From Tethya wilhelma (taxonomy: Eukaryota > Porifera > Demospongiae > Tethyida > Tethyidae), in the NCBI GenBank assembly GCA_964030475.1, contig CAXIPT010000002.1:9307391-9371390 (forward strand): a stretch of DNA of 64,000 bases, written 5' to 3'. Shown one piece after another: positions 47,701 through 57,935 of this stretch (positions within the stretch are counted from its first letter, which is position 1; every line of letters starts with the position of its first letter). The translations under genes were made by a program, and so were the position numbers. The notes under the pieces are model-generated. The model was not told the DNA's origin and did no database searches. It saw only the letters and a list, made by a program, of their open reading frames with translations.

Positions 47701-50203
47701 CTACATTGGCTGTCACACTAAACTGGCCAGCAGTGTGAAATACAGCTCCACCACGTCTTGCTTTGTTGTTGTAAAGAAATGCCATTCCAGAAATATTAAT
47801 AAAGCTTACAAACATAGAAATTCCTCCTCCATCGCTTAGAGTTAGATTAAAATCTTCAGGAGCAGAAAATATAATGCTGCTATTCTGGTCTGATGACAAT
47901 ATGCCATTAGCATTGTTATTTGCAATTGTAGTACTTCCAGATAAGTTCATGACACTACCAAACAAGAACAATGCACCTGAACTAGCTCTGTTGTTTTCTA
48001 TAAGAAGCTCACCAGTACTGTTCACCATTGACAAGTCGATACTCAAAGCTCCACCGTAACCAGAGGCAAAGTTACCACTGAACACAACTGTACCAGACAT
48101 GACTGTATGACCCATATAAAGGAATAGTGCTCCACCTTCACCATCTAGCAAACCCATGAGAGAGTTGTTGGTGAAAGTACAATCACTAATGAAGCTTTTT
48201 CCGCCTAGTGCAGCTGCTCCTCCAAAAGCAACTTGAGCATAGGATTCTGTTATTGGAGCTGTAGGTGAAAATTCTCTATCACTATTTATCACAACAGTCT
48301 CGTTGTCAGGGAAAAGTACGTGGCTAAACACAGCTGCATTGCTCCTGAAAATTGTATTGTTGAGAACGCTACCACTAACCAATAGATCAGCAGCAAATGC
48401 TCCACCATACACAGAATAAAGACTAAGGACATTGTTCTGCAAGAACAAACAGTCCTCTATGTATATGCTTGAAATGTTCAATGCATGAAAGGCGCCTCCT
48501 GAAGCCAAGATGCTTGCTGTTGCACTGTTATCAATGAAGGTACTGTTCATCACGTAACAGGTAGCATTTCTGTTTAGGCCAAAACTTACTGCACCTCCAG
48601 CAGCAGAGCGTCCAGAAAATATATTGTTACTAGAGAATAGAGTATTCATGATAGTTGTACTAGAACTAGCACCAATAGCACCTCCAGCCACAAGTCCTCT
48701 AGCGTTAGTACTGAAGACAGAGTTATAACTGAAAATACAATCGATCACTGTAAGATTCTTGGCATTTGATCTGATTGCGCCACCATAGTCAATTAAGGTG
48801 CCATTGGAAGCAACACGATTGTGAAAAAAGTGACTACTATGCACGATAAACACATTGGTAGTAGCGTGTATACCAATAGCACCGCCGAAGCCATTACTAG
48901 TAGAAGCTACACTGTTGTTTGAAAACGTGCTGTTGTGTATCATGACAGTATCGTGAAATTCTGAAAATATGGCTCCACCAGATCCACTGGTTGTGTTATC
49001 TTTACCATAAGCAAAGGCCCTGTTGCTAATAAACATACTGTCAGTAATAATCACACTAGTTTCAGTCAAATTGTTGCTACGTTCTCTACGAGTATGGATA
49101 GCTCCACCAATGGCATTGTCAAGTCCAAGCACTGTGTTATTGATGAACTCAGTTCCTTCAACAAACAGTTCTGTCCCCTCAAAATACACAGAACCTCCTG
49201 AAGCATTGTGACTCTTAAGGGAATTATTAGTAAAGCTACTCTCCATTAACCTAAGTGTGGAATTTATTGACCGTGCAGCTGATGGTAGATACATGTACAA
49301 AGCACCTCCATAGCAATCATAACTTGAATTGATCCAATTGTTAAAAAACATGCTCCTTTGTACATTAACAACAGATGGTTTGTCCATCAGTAGAGAATAT
49401 TTGAGTACTATTGCTCCACCAAATATAGTCACGTTGGCAGTCGAATGGATAGTATTGTTATGGAAAGTTGACTCACTGATTGTAACATTTGGTGTATCAA
49501 TAACAGCTAATGCAGCACCTTCTACAATGATATCATTGGCAGTAGTCAAACTATTAGAACTGAATATGCTCTCCAAAATGAGCAGATTAGATGTAAAGTT
49601 GACAAAAACTGCTCCTCGGAGAGCACTCTTCTGATCGACAAGCTCAATCGATTGCTGACCACCTATGTGGTTGGAGAAAATGCTATTAACAATGATAGCT
49701 GTTTCAATGTTGTCCAATTCTAGACCTATTCCATCATGACTCTGACCATTAAAGGAACAGTTTTCTAGCATGAACTGTTCCACTGATTCTACCAAGTTGC
49801 CTACACACCCTCTGAAGTTCAAACCACTAATACTGACATTGCCAACTCCTTGAAAGGTCAAGTTAGCCGATGGGTCACAAGTGACTGTAGTAATAAGATT
49901 GGAATCATTCAAAGGAGTTTCTTCTTGGATTGAAACTGATGTGAAATTAGCAAAAATGAGTCCTGAATTAAGATCATGGTCACCAGGTAGCAGGATAAGT
50001 ATGATATTGGAATCATTAGAAAAGCCACTTTGATTTGAGGCATACTCAAAAAGAGACAAGCATTGATCATGATCACCAAAACCAAAACATGAGGTCTGGG
50101 AGAATGGTCTGATGTAGAAGGTATCACCTGACACAGCATGTAGGAAGAAAAAAAACACTAGTACAGTAGCGTTAAATGTGCTTAACAGAAGACAAAGCTT
50201 CAT
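44750..50203 (-). CDS. Pmp-repeat ectodomain, multi-pass membrane protein A
   Basis: Intronless gene of about 1,817 residues from the ATG at 50203. A signal peptide (LLLSTFNATVLVFFFFLHAV) is followed by about 20 GGA[I/L/V/F/A] motifs with FxNN-type partners between residues about 260 and 1015, the pattern of the repeat first defined in Chlamydia polymorphic membrane proteins, which folds as a beta-helix. N-glycosylation sequons are very frequent. A cysteine-rich stalk (about 1070-1290) includes CFCENGTYDC, CKDCPIGFMPNDECVCSEC and GVLCGACQPGFSLSLGSTRC. From about 1291 to 1675 there are eight to nine hydrophobic segments (YSLFLILPFAIFGILLVVLL, LQFYFPLYIILIVTLIIVGS, LLIVRAILFFFSG). The tail of about 140 residues is polar with a basic GKGKKR patch. 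The topology suggests a surface receptor or adhesion molecule. Ligand and function are unknown. Confidence 0.8.
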   Translation of the reverse strand: MKLCLLLSTFNATVLVFFFFLHAVSGDTFYIRPFSQTSCFGFGDHDQCLSLFEYASNQSGFSNDSNIILILLPGDHDLNSGLIFANFTSVSIQEETPLNDSNLITTVTCDPSANLTFQGVGNVSISGLNFRGCVGNLVESVEQFMLENCSFNGQSHDGIGLELDNIETAIIVNSIFSNHIGGQQSIELVDQKSALRGAVFVNFTSNLLILESIFSSNSLTTANDIIVEGAALAVIDTPNVTISESTFHNNTIHSTANVTIFGGAIVLKYSLLMDKPSVVNVQRSMFFNNWINSSYDCYGGALYMYLPSAARSINSTLRLMESSFTNNSLKSHNASGGSVYFEGTELFVEGTEFINNTVLGLDNAIGGAIHTRRERSNNLTETSVIITDSMFISNRAFAYGKDNTTSGSGGAIFSEFHDTVMIHNSTFSNNSVASTSNGFGGAIGIHATTNVFIVHSSHFFHNRVASNGTLIDYGGAIRSNAKNLTVIDCIFSYNSVFSTNARGLVAGGAIGASSSTTIMNTLFSSNNIFSGRSAAGGAVSFGLNRNATCYVMNSTFIDNSATASILASGGAFHALNISSIYIEDCLFLQNNVLSLYSVYGGAFAADLLVSGSVLNNTIFRSNAAVFSHVLFPDNETVVINSDREFSPTAPITESYAQVAFGGAAALGGKSFISDCTFTNNSLMGLLDGEGGALFLYMGHTVMSGTVVFSGNFASGYGGALSIDLSMVNSTGELLIENNRASSGALFLFGSVMNLSGSTTIANNNANGILSSDQNSSIIFSAPEDFNLTLSDGGGISMFVSFINISGMAFLYNNKARRGGAVFHTAGQFSVTANVVFKANEAFLGGAIFSRQTSSSFLANSNVTFLENVAHRDGGAIYSISSFNTITSGSLTRTSVQFIANRATRRGGAMLLTGSSTLAVSKMRPANISINFQLLSFEFVRNSAMFGGAIYITDDTDPGTCAADPSIGVTQSGECFLQVFPSYALITFFGDFNISLNTVNFTDNMAGERGAAIFGGLFDRCVFNTFSEIFHSFPSIDRTPGLQQVKTYLTNITNLQEDDIISSQVVSSEPVRVCFCENGTYDCNYRPPERLVRRGQEFNVFVVAVDQAYNPVQGTVFSSLASSSGGLNKGQTRQEVNATCTDLSYTIRSSRDNDTLLLYAEGPCKNTGISLRRLNVRFRPCKDCPIGFMPNDECVCSECASELLPQYIIDCSLENTSVQPKPDFWINYTGNSGYVTHQCPFDYCTPSPPKVNLNQPMGSDVQCAWNRSGVLCGACQPGFSLSLGSTRCRDGCTHYSLFLILPFAIFGILLVVLLLFCNLTVAVGTINGLIFYANIVENNHALFYPPISQDKHVTIAQNPLALFISWINLDFGIETCFYRGMDAFGLAWLQFYFPLYIILIVTLIIVGSKYSMRLSKLVTNNTVACLATLLLLSYTKLLHAIIAIMSVTDIQFSRILATNDSTGDGVALSTHRVWLIDGNVGYLEGRYIALFVVALLVLIPLILLTFLLLTWQCLYPLLTKSLYLRRSIIVSHTNHFFETYNAPFKIHHRYWPGLLLIVRAILFFFSGINLSGELKNVALAAISITMMALLLYQTLVMGVCQSRALGFLENTFIGNLGVLAIMTLVVGSEKEDSSLPRMSKLDTPQAKLWITYTSICIAFATFIGIVIYHTYRYILKDKDCLKVCLQLKAGKGKKRTSKGVTSQVTNLPVSSSRGPIPAGGNNEIELKSNAENGNDPRLHALNQKRPPHSWAKMRDSLDRICEEPTERDYEALIGPGITTSVNSVDTQTDCESSNSHPIAKENPTYSEIDIDDLRLEEN

Positions 50204-50655
50204 CCTCAATAGTATAGAGATTAGTTTAACTTTCTATCATGAATTCGATTGCCTTGACTCAAAAGAACTTGAACAAATTGCCTGACCAAAAATCTTTATT
50301 GAATCAATGTGTATATCAGGATTTGATGGCTGCAGAGTATAAAGTCAACACATGACATTATAATAAGATCTGAATTATGGACAGGAGGCCGGCCACATAA
50401 ATAATGCTATTAAAGTGTATATGCATGATTACCCGGATCTAGATTGTCCGAGTATAACAGATGTGCATGTGTAGCTATATGAGTACTAGTAGCTAGTGAC
50501 TAAATATAGTCAGTGTCACTAGATTGGTTATACTTCATGCATGTATATACTACTATGCACACAATTAACACAAACAGCGCATGCCTATCAAGTACAGTCA
50601 TACAGTACTGGTACACACACAATTTAGCACATACTAGGCACCAACCATAATTATA
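50204..50655. promoter_or_regulatory. Upstream region of Pmp-repeat gene A
   Basis: This AT-rich region lies 5' of the minus-strand gene. The promoter presumably lies here, but no element is recognisable. Confidence 0.3.
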
Positions 50656-50870
50656 CAGTAGAACCTCCGATAGTGGAGCCTCCGAGATAGGGACACTAGT
50701 ATTATAAACCTCTCAACAAAGGACAATTCTTAGTCCCTAAATATTCCAATTCCTTTTTGTAGCAATACAAACAAATCTCCGAGAAGAGGACAACCTCTCT
50801 ACAAAGGACAAACAAGTCAATGCAAATTTATATTGTCCCCAAAGTGTCCTTTGTTCAGAGGTTTTACTGT
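50656..50870. mobile_element. pogo/Tigger-like MITE, copy 1 (uninterrupted)
   Basis: The ends are inverted: CAGTAGAACCTC at 50656 and GAGGTTTTACTG at the right, with TA just outside the left end and TTA outside the right. The interior contains CTCCGAGATAGGGACACTAG and CCGAGAAGAGGACAACCTCT. A second copy in opposite orientation at about 54988-55738 carries the same internal blocks but is split by two later insertions. TA target and CAGT-type ends fit the Tc1/mariner/pogo group. Confidence 0.7.
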
Positions 50871-51829
50871 TACAGTGTAGCGGACCCAGCGATCCCAGTT
50901 AATATGTATCTATTCAACTGTATTCAGATTTTGACATAGATTTTAATTTATATACATGGCAGTATAGACTACTTTGTGTGCACTCTAGCTCTCCACACAA
51001 AGCCTCAAAACACTGAACACACTGATGGCCATGGCAGCACAAAAAGCATTTGGAAGAAAATATACCTGTTTAGTAGTGGCTCGAATATTCTATTATAGTA
51101 TGTTCAGTTCACTTTTTCTCAATTCTTCTATCTTCAGGATGCTAAAATCACGTGATTAACGGTAACACGCGGAAAAAGCTGCACGCATGCGCGAGTCTCG
51201 AGCTGTTGTGGAAACTGGAATTGGTCATTCAAACTTGATACACTGACTCAATAAATTGGTTGCTGTTTTCAAGTCAAGCAGTCAAAATTTTAACCACAGC
51301 ACTCTTAGCTCCCTTGATCGCGATATTGTCGCATGCATGTCCGTAACTTTTCCTGCGTGTTGTCAAATCACTTGCGTGATTGTATGTACTTAGTAACTAA
51401 ATAATGAGTGTCTCTACTGTGTGAAATTATGTCCAAATATTATTATAATAATATAGGTTACATTAATTGAAGCATGTACACATAATGATAAAATTATATC
51501 CAGATACAATTAACTTTAGTGACTTTATTAGTTTAATCAACCCGATCGTCATCTGTGCATGGTGCTTTTGCAAGTATTCAGCTGGACAAATTGTGTAATA
51601 CGTATAAATTATGTAAGTGGATAGGACACCGGAAATCTGGCAATAATTGCATAGCAACAAACTATTCACTTTCATTTCTAAATACAACAGTTACTGACAA
51701 TGTCATAGCACAAAAGCTACCCAATTATAATTATGCATGCTCAAAACCCCCCCAGCTATTTGTGCTATATAGTCTATCAGCCTGTTGGTTGGTCAGAAGA
51801 GGCTGCACATTCTCACAGAGTCTGACTTC
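50871..51829. other. Intergenic stretch, no gene seen
   Basis: AT-rich sequence with a GC-richer patch (CACGCGGAAAAAGCTGCACG) near 51170. Nothing coding is supported. Confidence 0.4.
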
Positions 51830-52289
51830 TAGGGCCCAGCATATTATGCTCCAACTTTTTGTTATTATGCTATGCTCCAGTGCTCACAAAAGCATTGAAT
51901 TATGCTCTCAAATACTACCAATAATGCTCGCCAGTATCCACACTATAATGCATTTTCCTGGACCCCGGGGGCAACTATTTTAGTTCAGAAACCAGAACGT
52001 GAGAATCTGGAGCATGTGTTAATAAAATTTATATTAGACAATTAATGTTCCACTTTCTCTAAACCGTATATTAACAACATGCAGACCTACAGTTATAGAA
52101 TATAGTCTTTACTACTATATATAACTAACATGGATCGCTTGTGACCACTGCACAAAGGTCATAAGATCCATGTTACACAGTAGCAAAAGACTATTCTTTT
52201 ATCAATGCACTATTATGCTAGCATTATGCTCAGTGCTTGCAAGTATCTATTATGCTCAAAATTATGCTAGCATAAAATGCTGAGGCCTA
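51830..52289. mobile_element. hAT-like MITE with 8-bp target duplication
   Basis: The element starts TAGGGCCCAGCATATTATGC and ends GCATAAAATGCTGAGGCCTA, imperfect inverted ends. It is flanked on both sides by CTGACTTC (51822-51829 and 52290-52297), an exact 8-bp duplication as made by hAT transposases. The interior repeats ATTATGCT/AGCATAAT words and has no coding capacity. Related ends occur at 55166-55587 and, as fragments, at about 56964-57720. Confidence 0.85.
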
Positions 52290-52330
52290 CTGACTTCTTC
52301 CCGGAAATCACGTGATCAACGAGTGAGAAC

Positions 52331-52408
52331 ATTAGAGCCTCGTACCCAGGCCCTCTCCTTTTACCTTACATTAGTGTAAGGTCAAAGGATAGAGCCTGGG
52401 TACGGGCT
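52331..52408. repeat. Near-perfect hairpin palindrome
   Basis: GCCTCGTACCCAGGCCCTCT then CCTTTTACCTTACA is reversed almost completely by TGTAAGGTCAAAGGATAGAG then CCTGGGTACGGGC after a 3-base loop. Stem arms are about 35 bp with a few mismatches. It could be a foldback mini-element or encode a hairpin RNA. No other copy was seen in the window. Confidence 0.7.
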
Positions 52409-54987
52409 ATATGCGCGTACATTTAACTTTTCAGCGCGTGTTTTTAATCACATGATCATTGAGCTGCTGGTATATACGTGGCGCCGCGGACTGAGTTGTT
52501 TGACAGCCGAAACGCACGTGTAATTTTCGCGCAAAATTTATTTTCCATGAGATAATAACGGAAGGGGCGTGTCAGCACTTTTCACAAAAATGGCTGCCCA
52601 GAAGAGGCCAAGTGTTTGCAACCGTCTTTTTGGTTGAGTTGGTGCTCACGAAGAGAATTGTCAGTGTAGAGAAGTCTATGAAGGATTGAAATTGTAAAAT
52701 GTGAATAATTTTCTGTCACAATGAACAGTATTTGTGTGTTGCTGTTCCCTTGCTTTGTTTGAACTAAAAAATGGCGTACAGCTGCCTCAAGCTCAACAGC
52801 CTCTTGTTACAAAAGTAAAGGACGGACACAGGTAAAAGTTGTAAATTGTGTTGTACTATTATTGTAGTCATTCGTGTTTGAATCATAAGCTTTGATTGTT
52901 TATGAAACGCAAATGTTCCACCAGTATAGCCTTGTATGTATCGATTTCACTGTTTGCTTTGTGCATAGATGAGTGTAGTTTTATAAAAGTAGCACAAAAG
53001 TGCTTCACTTTGATAACTCTTATACACAAATATATGCCTGTAAGTTCATTTAACATCATAAAATGCCCTCTGTATCCACTTTTGTAGGTTATTTACTACG
53101 TAAACATGTTGCCCGATCAACTGATACATTTTGTCAATCAACGTACCAATTCTGGAATACTAGAGACTTGGTATGAAGCAGTTAAGACTTATTTTGCATA
53201 CTTTTACACTAGCAAGCAGGATCACACAGTACTTTTACCTGTCTTATATCCACATCCACCTTTACACCTACCCTATGTACTAGTGTAACCTTTTGTGTGA
53301 AATTGATGTTTTCTTTTATTCTTCCCTACTGTAGAGAATGGTCCTAGTCAACTTTATGACTTACCTGCTCACAAATAGTCTTACCACTTTCTTCAGGAGG
53401 AGTATTTTACTTATGTTACCCTCTGTAATTCAAGTATTAACTGTATTCAGCCGTGATGTGTGACAGCTTCAATTTTTCTGTGGTTACCAACATTGTCAGT
53501 GTATTAAGTAATTTTTTTGATACCCATGTGGTAGTTATCATGTTTTACCCCTCTAATGAGGTGTTTGCAATCCATTTTTATCAAAATTAGTTTGTGTTAT
53601 GTTAGTACGCTCAGTACTGGAGGCCAAATATAGCGTCATCAGTGACATGATTTTGTTTCAAGGACTGCTCAGCTGCTGTACCCCGGACACAAAACTTACT
53701 AGCACTGAAGTAACTTCAGACCAAAATTGTGTGAATGGAATTGAATTTATCTTTTGTATGTCTATGAAACGCAAATGTTCCATGCCCAAAGGAAGCTACC
53801 TAGATGATCTTATTCATGAAATAGTTACTTTTGTGGTAGGTGTATTTTTAGCTGCTTTGTACCTACATGTAGCTAGTCATCCACTGAATACGGAGATCTA
53901 ACTGAAAGTTGCTGGCAAAGATCGTCAACAGAAAAAAAAAAGAATACGAAATTGCACAGTAAGCAGTGCGCCTGCTCATGAATATATTAATGAGAAAATA
54001 AATCTCGAATTCTAAGCGTTGCCGCTGACACGTGCGTTTCGGCTGTTTGAGAAAGAGCTTGGAGAAAGTATATTGAATAACAGGTAAAACTGCCTACTAT
54101 AGTATATTCCCTGTTTGGTTTAGGGGTCAGAGCATGCATGATTGGTAGTAGATAAGCTCGCTGTCGCCTGAATATAATTGCCATGCATCAGTGGCCTTCA
54201 GTTTAAATCAATATTATACGTACATTTTCTGAGAGTGTAATTGTAATTGTAATAATAGCACTCCAAAACAGGAGCAATAGAAACAAACAGTGTACATATA
54301 AGTATATAGTTATATGATTAAGTAAGTAATAGTAATTGTTACGCAGAAGAGTTATACAGTACACATAAAGTAAATCTCATCATCTAGGTGTCTATTAACT
54401 AAACGGTTTATCCTCGCAGTACATATCAAGTAATAGATTTACTACAATTATATGTATATATATGTATGACATTGTAGTAAGACTAAGATGAGATTTGTTT
54501 AGTGGTCAACAATAATTTGTGTAGCATAATTATATCGAGAGTTAAGTCAACCGGTTGTGTGTATGAAGTTGTGAACATGCATGCCTCATGATCAGTTCAG
54601 CTCAACCCTATCCTGATACTATTGGGACAAAATGTTTGAAATACTGCATGTGTACAAGTGTGTAGCTATATTGTGCGTGATATAGCTATATATGGCAATA
54701 ATTATTATATTGACAGCTTGAATTGTACTCACAAACTTGCAATGCCAGTATACAGCATGAATATTGTTATAGACAATGATCCAGTATTGTTTTTTTTATA
54801 TAGGCATGGCATGCATGCCCTAGCTAGCTGCAATCACTTATAGTATTATTAACTCATGCATGATAATACATAAAAAAATAATAAGTAGTGCACGCAACTG
54901 TCTGCAAATTCTTGCTTGAGGATAAACACATAATAAAAAGCAATGATGTCAATTATTATCCATAATAATATTATGTCAATTGAAATG
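52409..54987. other. Intergenic stretch, no gene seen
   Basis: A short block TATGAAACGCAAATGTTCCA occurs at about 52901 and again at about 53763, perhaps from a local duplication. GC-rich, CpG-containing sequence near 52470-52610 followed by a possible splice donor (GACACAGGTAAAAG at about 52827) would suit a noncoding first exon, but no downstream coding exon supports this. Confidence 0.35.
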
Positions 54988-55738
54988 CAGAAATCTCCAA
55001 ACAAAGGACACTTTGGGGACTTGTTTACATGTCTTTTTTTAGATAGGTTGTCCTCTTCTCGGACTTATTGGGAGGTTCTGTTTGTATTGCTATAATGGGT
55101 AATTGGAATTTTTGGGAGCCAAGATTCAAATTAGAATCGCCCTTTATTGTTGAGAGGTTTATAGTTAGGCCCAGATAAATTCTGCTGGCATAATTTTGAG
55201 CAAAATAGGTAGCTGAAAGCAATGAGCATTTTTCTGGAAAAATAGGCACAATCTTAGCATCTCATACAGATAAAGGATCATTATTCTAAGACCTCTACTG
55301 AGTGGCAGTGTGTTTATTTCAGCAATTTGACTAATAGTAGGCTGGAGGACAATATTGAACTGTCAATAAATGCTTCGGTACAACAATCAATGTGTATAGT
55401 TTTGTCTATTTTGCCTATACTATTGTCATTTAATAGTTTCCCGTTCATTAAGAAACTCATTATTCACAGAATTACTAGCATAATTGAAGCAAAATAGGTA
55501 GAATTGGGGAAAGAAAAATAGGTGTTCTTTTAGGCAGAAGAGAAAAGAAAAATAGGCAGGAAAAAAAGCATAATTTATCTGGGCCTATTTATAGTACAGT
55601 GTCTCTATCTCAAAAGCAGTGTTGTTTTAGTTAACTAAAACTAAAACTAAAAACCCTTTAGTTTTAGCAAAAATGACCTTTTTTTAACTAACTAAAACTA
55701 AATCATAAAGACTTGGTCCACTATTGGAGGTTCTACTG
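54988..55738. mobile_element. pogo/Tigger-like MITE, copy 2, with nested insertions
   Basis: The internal blocks CAAACAAAGGACACTTTGGG, GTCCTCTTCTCGGA, TTGTTGAGAGGTTTATA and CCACTATTGGAGGTTCTACT then G/TA match copy 1 in reverse. It is interrupted by the hAT-like MITE at 55166-55587 and by a TTTTAGTTAACTAAAACT-type palindromic insert at about 55615-55716. Confidence 0.7.
55166..55587. mobile_element. Nested hAT-like MITE with 8-bp target duplication
   Basis: Ends TAGGCCCAGATAAATT and AATTTATCTGGGCCTA are inverted and near perfect. TTTATAGT occurs on both sides (55158-55165 and 55588-55595) as the 8-bp target duplication. The empty target is visible in the uninterrupted pogo-like copy at 50656-50870. 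The interior contains AAAATAGGTAG- and AGCATAATT-type words and no gene. Confidence 0.85.
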
Positions 55739-55782
55739 TATAATTCTATAAGTCAACTACACACACAGACAGACACACAATC

Positions 55783-56466
55783 ATGGATCATGATGATTTA
55801 GCACCATTGGTGGAAAATGAAAATCCAGACACTACAACGTTTGCTTCTTTTGGACGTGACGGTAAGAACAGTAAACTTATCCTATATTGCGGGTAAATTT
55901 GGTGAATTAGGGAATTATTTTTCAAATCACCAAAATAAAAATTGCCAAACAGTTTTATACGCATGCGCACAAATAATTATTATAAACAATGCAGCGTGTG
56001 GAAAGAAATTAAGTTTTTGCTGGTTTGTTTTCACTGAGCTATTGTGACAAAGAAAATTAATGTTTTGTACATGTATGCATGTTATGATACTTGTAGATAA
56101 CAGTCTAGAATCATCTACATCGCACAAGGATGATTCTCAGCAAACTAAAGGTATATTATGACCTATTATTGAACATGTTGACTTTCTCCAATACTGCATG
56201 CATGCATGACAATTGTATTGCGTATCTATATCATGCATGGTTGATAGTAGCCAGTAGCATTTATCATGCATGATACAATGTGTGTCAAACATACAGGCAA
56301 TCATATTCATATAGAGCACCTAAGAATACCCAAATGTTACCAACGTTGTAGAAGTGGATGCTTTGATTGGATTGGCTGGAAATTGCTTCTACTCTTCTGT
56401 ATTGTAGCTGGCTTGGCAATATTTGTGTTATTTATCATGATAGTTTTAATAGTCTTGTTTGGTTAA
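55783..56466 (+). CDS. Small single-pass membrane protein, three exons, 100 aa
   Basis: Exons 55783-55861, 56097-56150 and 56297-56466 have good GT..AG borders, compatible phases, and sum to 303 nt (100 residues and a stop). The N-terminus is acidic and polar (MDHDDLAPLVENENPDTTTF). A cysteine/aromatic patch (CYQRCRSGCFDWIGW) precedes a C-terminal hydrophobic helix (LLLLFCIVAGLAIFVLFIMI then VLIVLFG), which ends at the stop. The CYQRC/CRSGC cysteines just before the membrane could be palmitoylated. There is no signal peptide, so a tail-anchored or type II-like protein with a cytosolic N-terminus is likely. I do not recognise a family. It lies between the two large divergent membrane-protein genes. 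Expression is not demonstrated by the sequence. Confidence 0.65.
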
Positions 56467-56963
56467 TGTAAAAAAATGAAATCGAATCTCTTAACAACAA
56501 TAACTGTTACTATTGTTTGCTTAGCTATTAGCTAGCCGTTCAATTTCTCGATCTGCGCATGCGCCCGAAATTTTCCCGCGATTCATCATAAAAGTAATTA
56601 ATGATAATTAGTCTACATCACGTGAATTGCTTGCTGAGGGGTGTGTAAAGTTTGTGGGACACTACTGAAACGAGAATCAAAAGAGAAGAGACCGAACAAG
56701 TACCTAGGCTAGAGTATTTTGACACTGCTACAATAAACAGGTATGTTCATTACCTCTAACAGAATCTGTGTTTCGAGTCAGTGGTCACAGTGCCCGGCTG
56801 CATGTGCATTCAGAGAAACAGAACAGAACTGAGCATTGCACTGGTTGTATATAGGTTGGTAGAAGCTTGCTACATGAGCAAGCAGTTACAAAAATATAAT
56901 AAATTCATTATTAGATACAATAATTATTATCTAAGTGATTTATGCTGTTTTGAAGGCCACATA
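56467..56963. other. Intergenic stretch, possible 5' untranslated exon
   Basis: A block at about 56620-56740 ends in AACAGGTATGTT, a good splice donor, and an acceptor (TTAACAG) lies at about 57826, 110 bp before the ATG of Pmp-repeat gene B. This could be its noncoding first exon and promoter region. The proposal rests on splice signals only. Confidence 0.35.
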
Positions 56964-57350
56964 ATTAGGCCTTGGTAGATTATGCTCAAGACTCTGCCTA
57001 TTTTTCTTTTCTTTTATGCTCAAAGAATGGCCCAATTATGTTCCAAAATCTCCCTATTATGCTTCTCAAGTTGTCTATTATGTTTATTACTACCAAATAT
57101 CTACCAACATGTGACATGCAACATGCAACATGTGACATACGACGTACAACATACAACATATGACGTACAGCATACGACATGCGACATGAGACATGCAACA
57201 TATGACATACGATATTAGGCCTTGATGGATTATGCTCAAGACTCTGCCAGTTTTTCTTTCTTTATGCTCAAACAATGTGCCCAATTATGCTTCAAAATCT
57301 GCCTATTATGCTTCTCAAGTTGTCTATTATGCTTATTATATATACTATAT
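56964..57350. repeat. Duplicated MITE-end block around a minisatellite
   Basis: TAGGCC.TGGTAGATTATGCTC through CTTCTCAAGTTGTCTATTAT occurs at about 56967-57080 and again at about 57214-57330. Between them is a minisatellite of about 10-bp units (ACATGCAAC, ACATACGAC, ACATGCGAC variants) at 57107-57212. The outer blocks resemble the ends of the hAT-like MITEs. Confidence 0.7.
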
Positions 57351-57935
57351 ACCAAATGATATATATATGTCACAGAAAATCGATTTTTAATGAACAGAAG
57401 CACAAACAAATTGAAAGACCATTATGATAGTTATGTGTTTCTGTAGTTATACTAGTTAATTCACACTTTGTGAGTTAACCTGCTTCATCAAAAGAACACT
57501 AGAGAATGTGTAACAGACAATACTGTGACTGCTGAAATAGTCGGAGACTATTAAATTTTTCCGTGGCAGAGCATTCACTCCAGTTAGGTGCTGTTAATCC
57601 AACAAAATACCAGCCTATTATGCTGGGATGGTCACAAAATTCAGCCTATTATGCTAGCATAATTCTTGATGCTCAAGAGTACCTATTATATATATGCTCG
57701 AAATTATGCTGGCACAATCTATCTATTAGGACAATGATTGTATAGCTACTTCCTCTGCATGCATTGTTTGGGTCTAATTACATGTCATGTGTTTGACTTT
57801 AATGATATTCACTGTTTTATTAACAGTCACCTCAAGACTTTTATGCTCACTGTTTTCGTGAGCAATTCACTAGTTGACAATCTGTGTACCAAAACTTGTT
57901 CGAAATAACGGTACAAACTGCCATAATTATTGAAG
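57351..57935. promoter_or_regulatory. Upstream region of Pmp-repeat gene B with MITE fragment
   Basis: About 57600-57720 contains CAGCCTATTATGCTGGGATG and GAAATTATGCTGGCACAATC, words of the hAT-like MITE family. The remainder up to the ATG at 57936 probably includes the promoter or 5' untranslated region, but no element was identified. Confidence 0.4.

Noticed and set aside
57107..57212. CRISPR-like array of short repeats
   Set aside because: The ~10-bp units are contiguous and degenerate with no spacers. This is a minisatellite in a eukaryotic genome.
57930..57935. Upstream TTG as the start of Pmp-repeat gene B (and likewise at 50209 for gene A)
   Set aside because: A normal ATG lies two codons downstream in each case, directly before the signal peptide, and is preferred.
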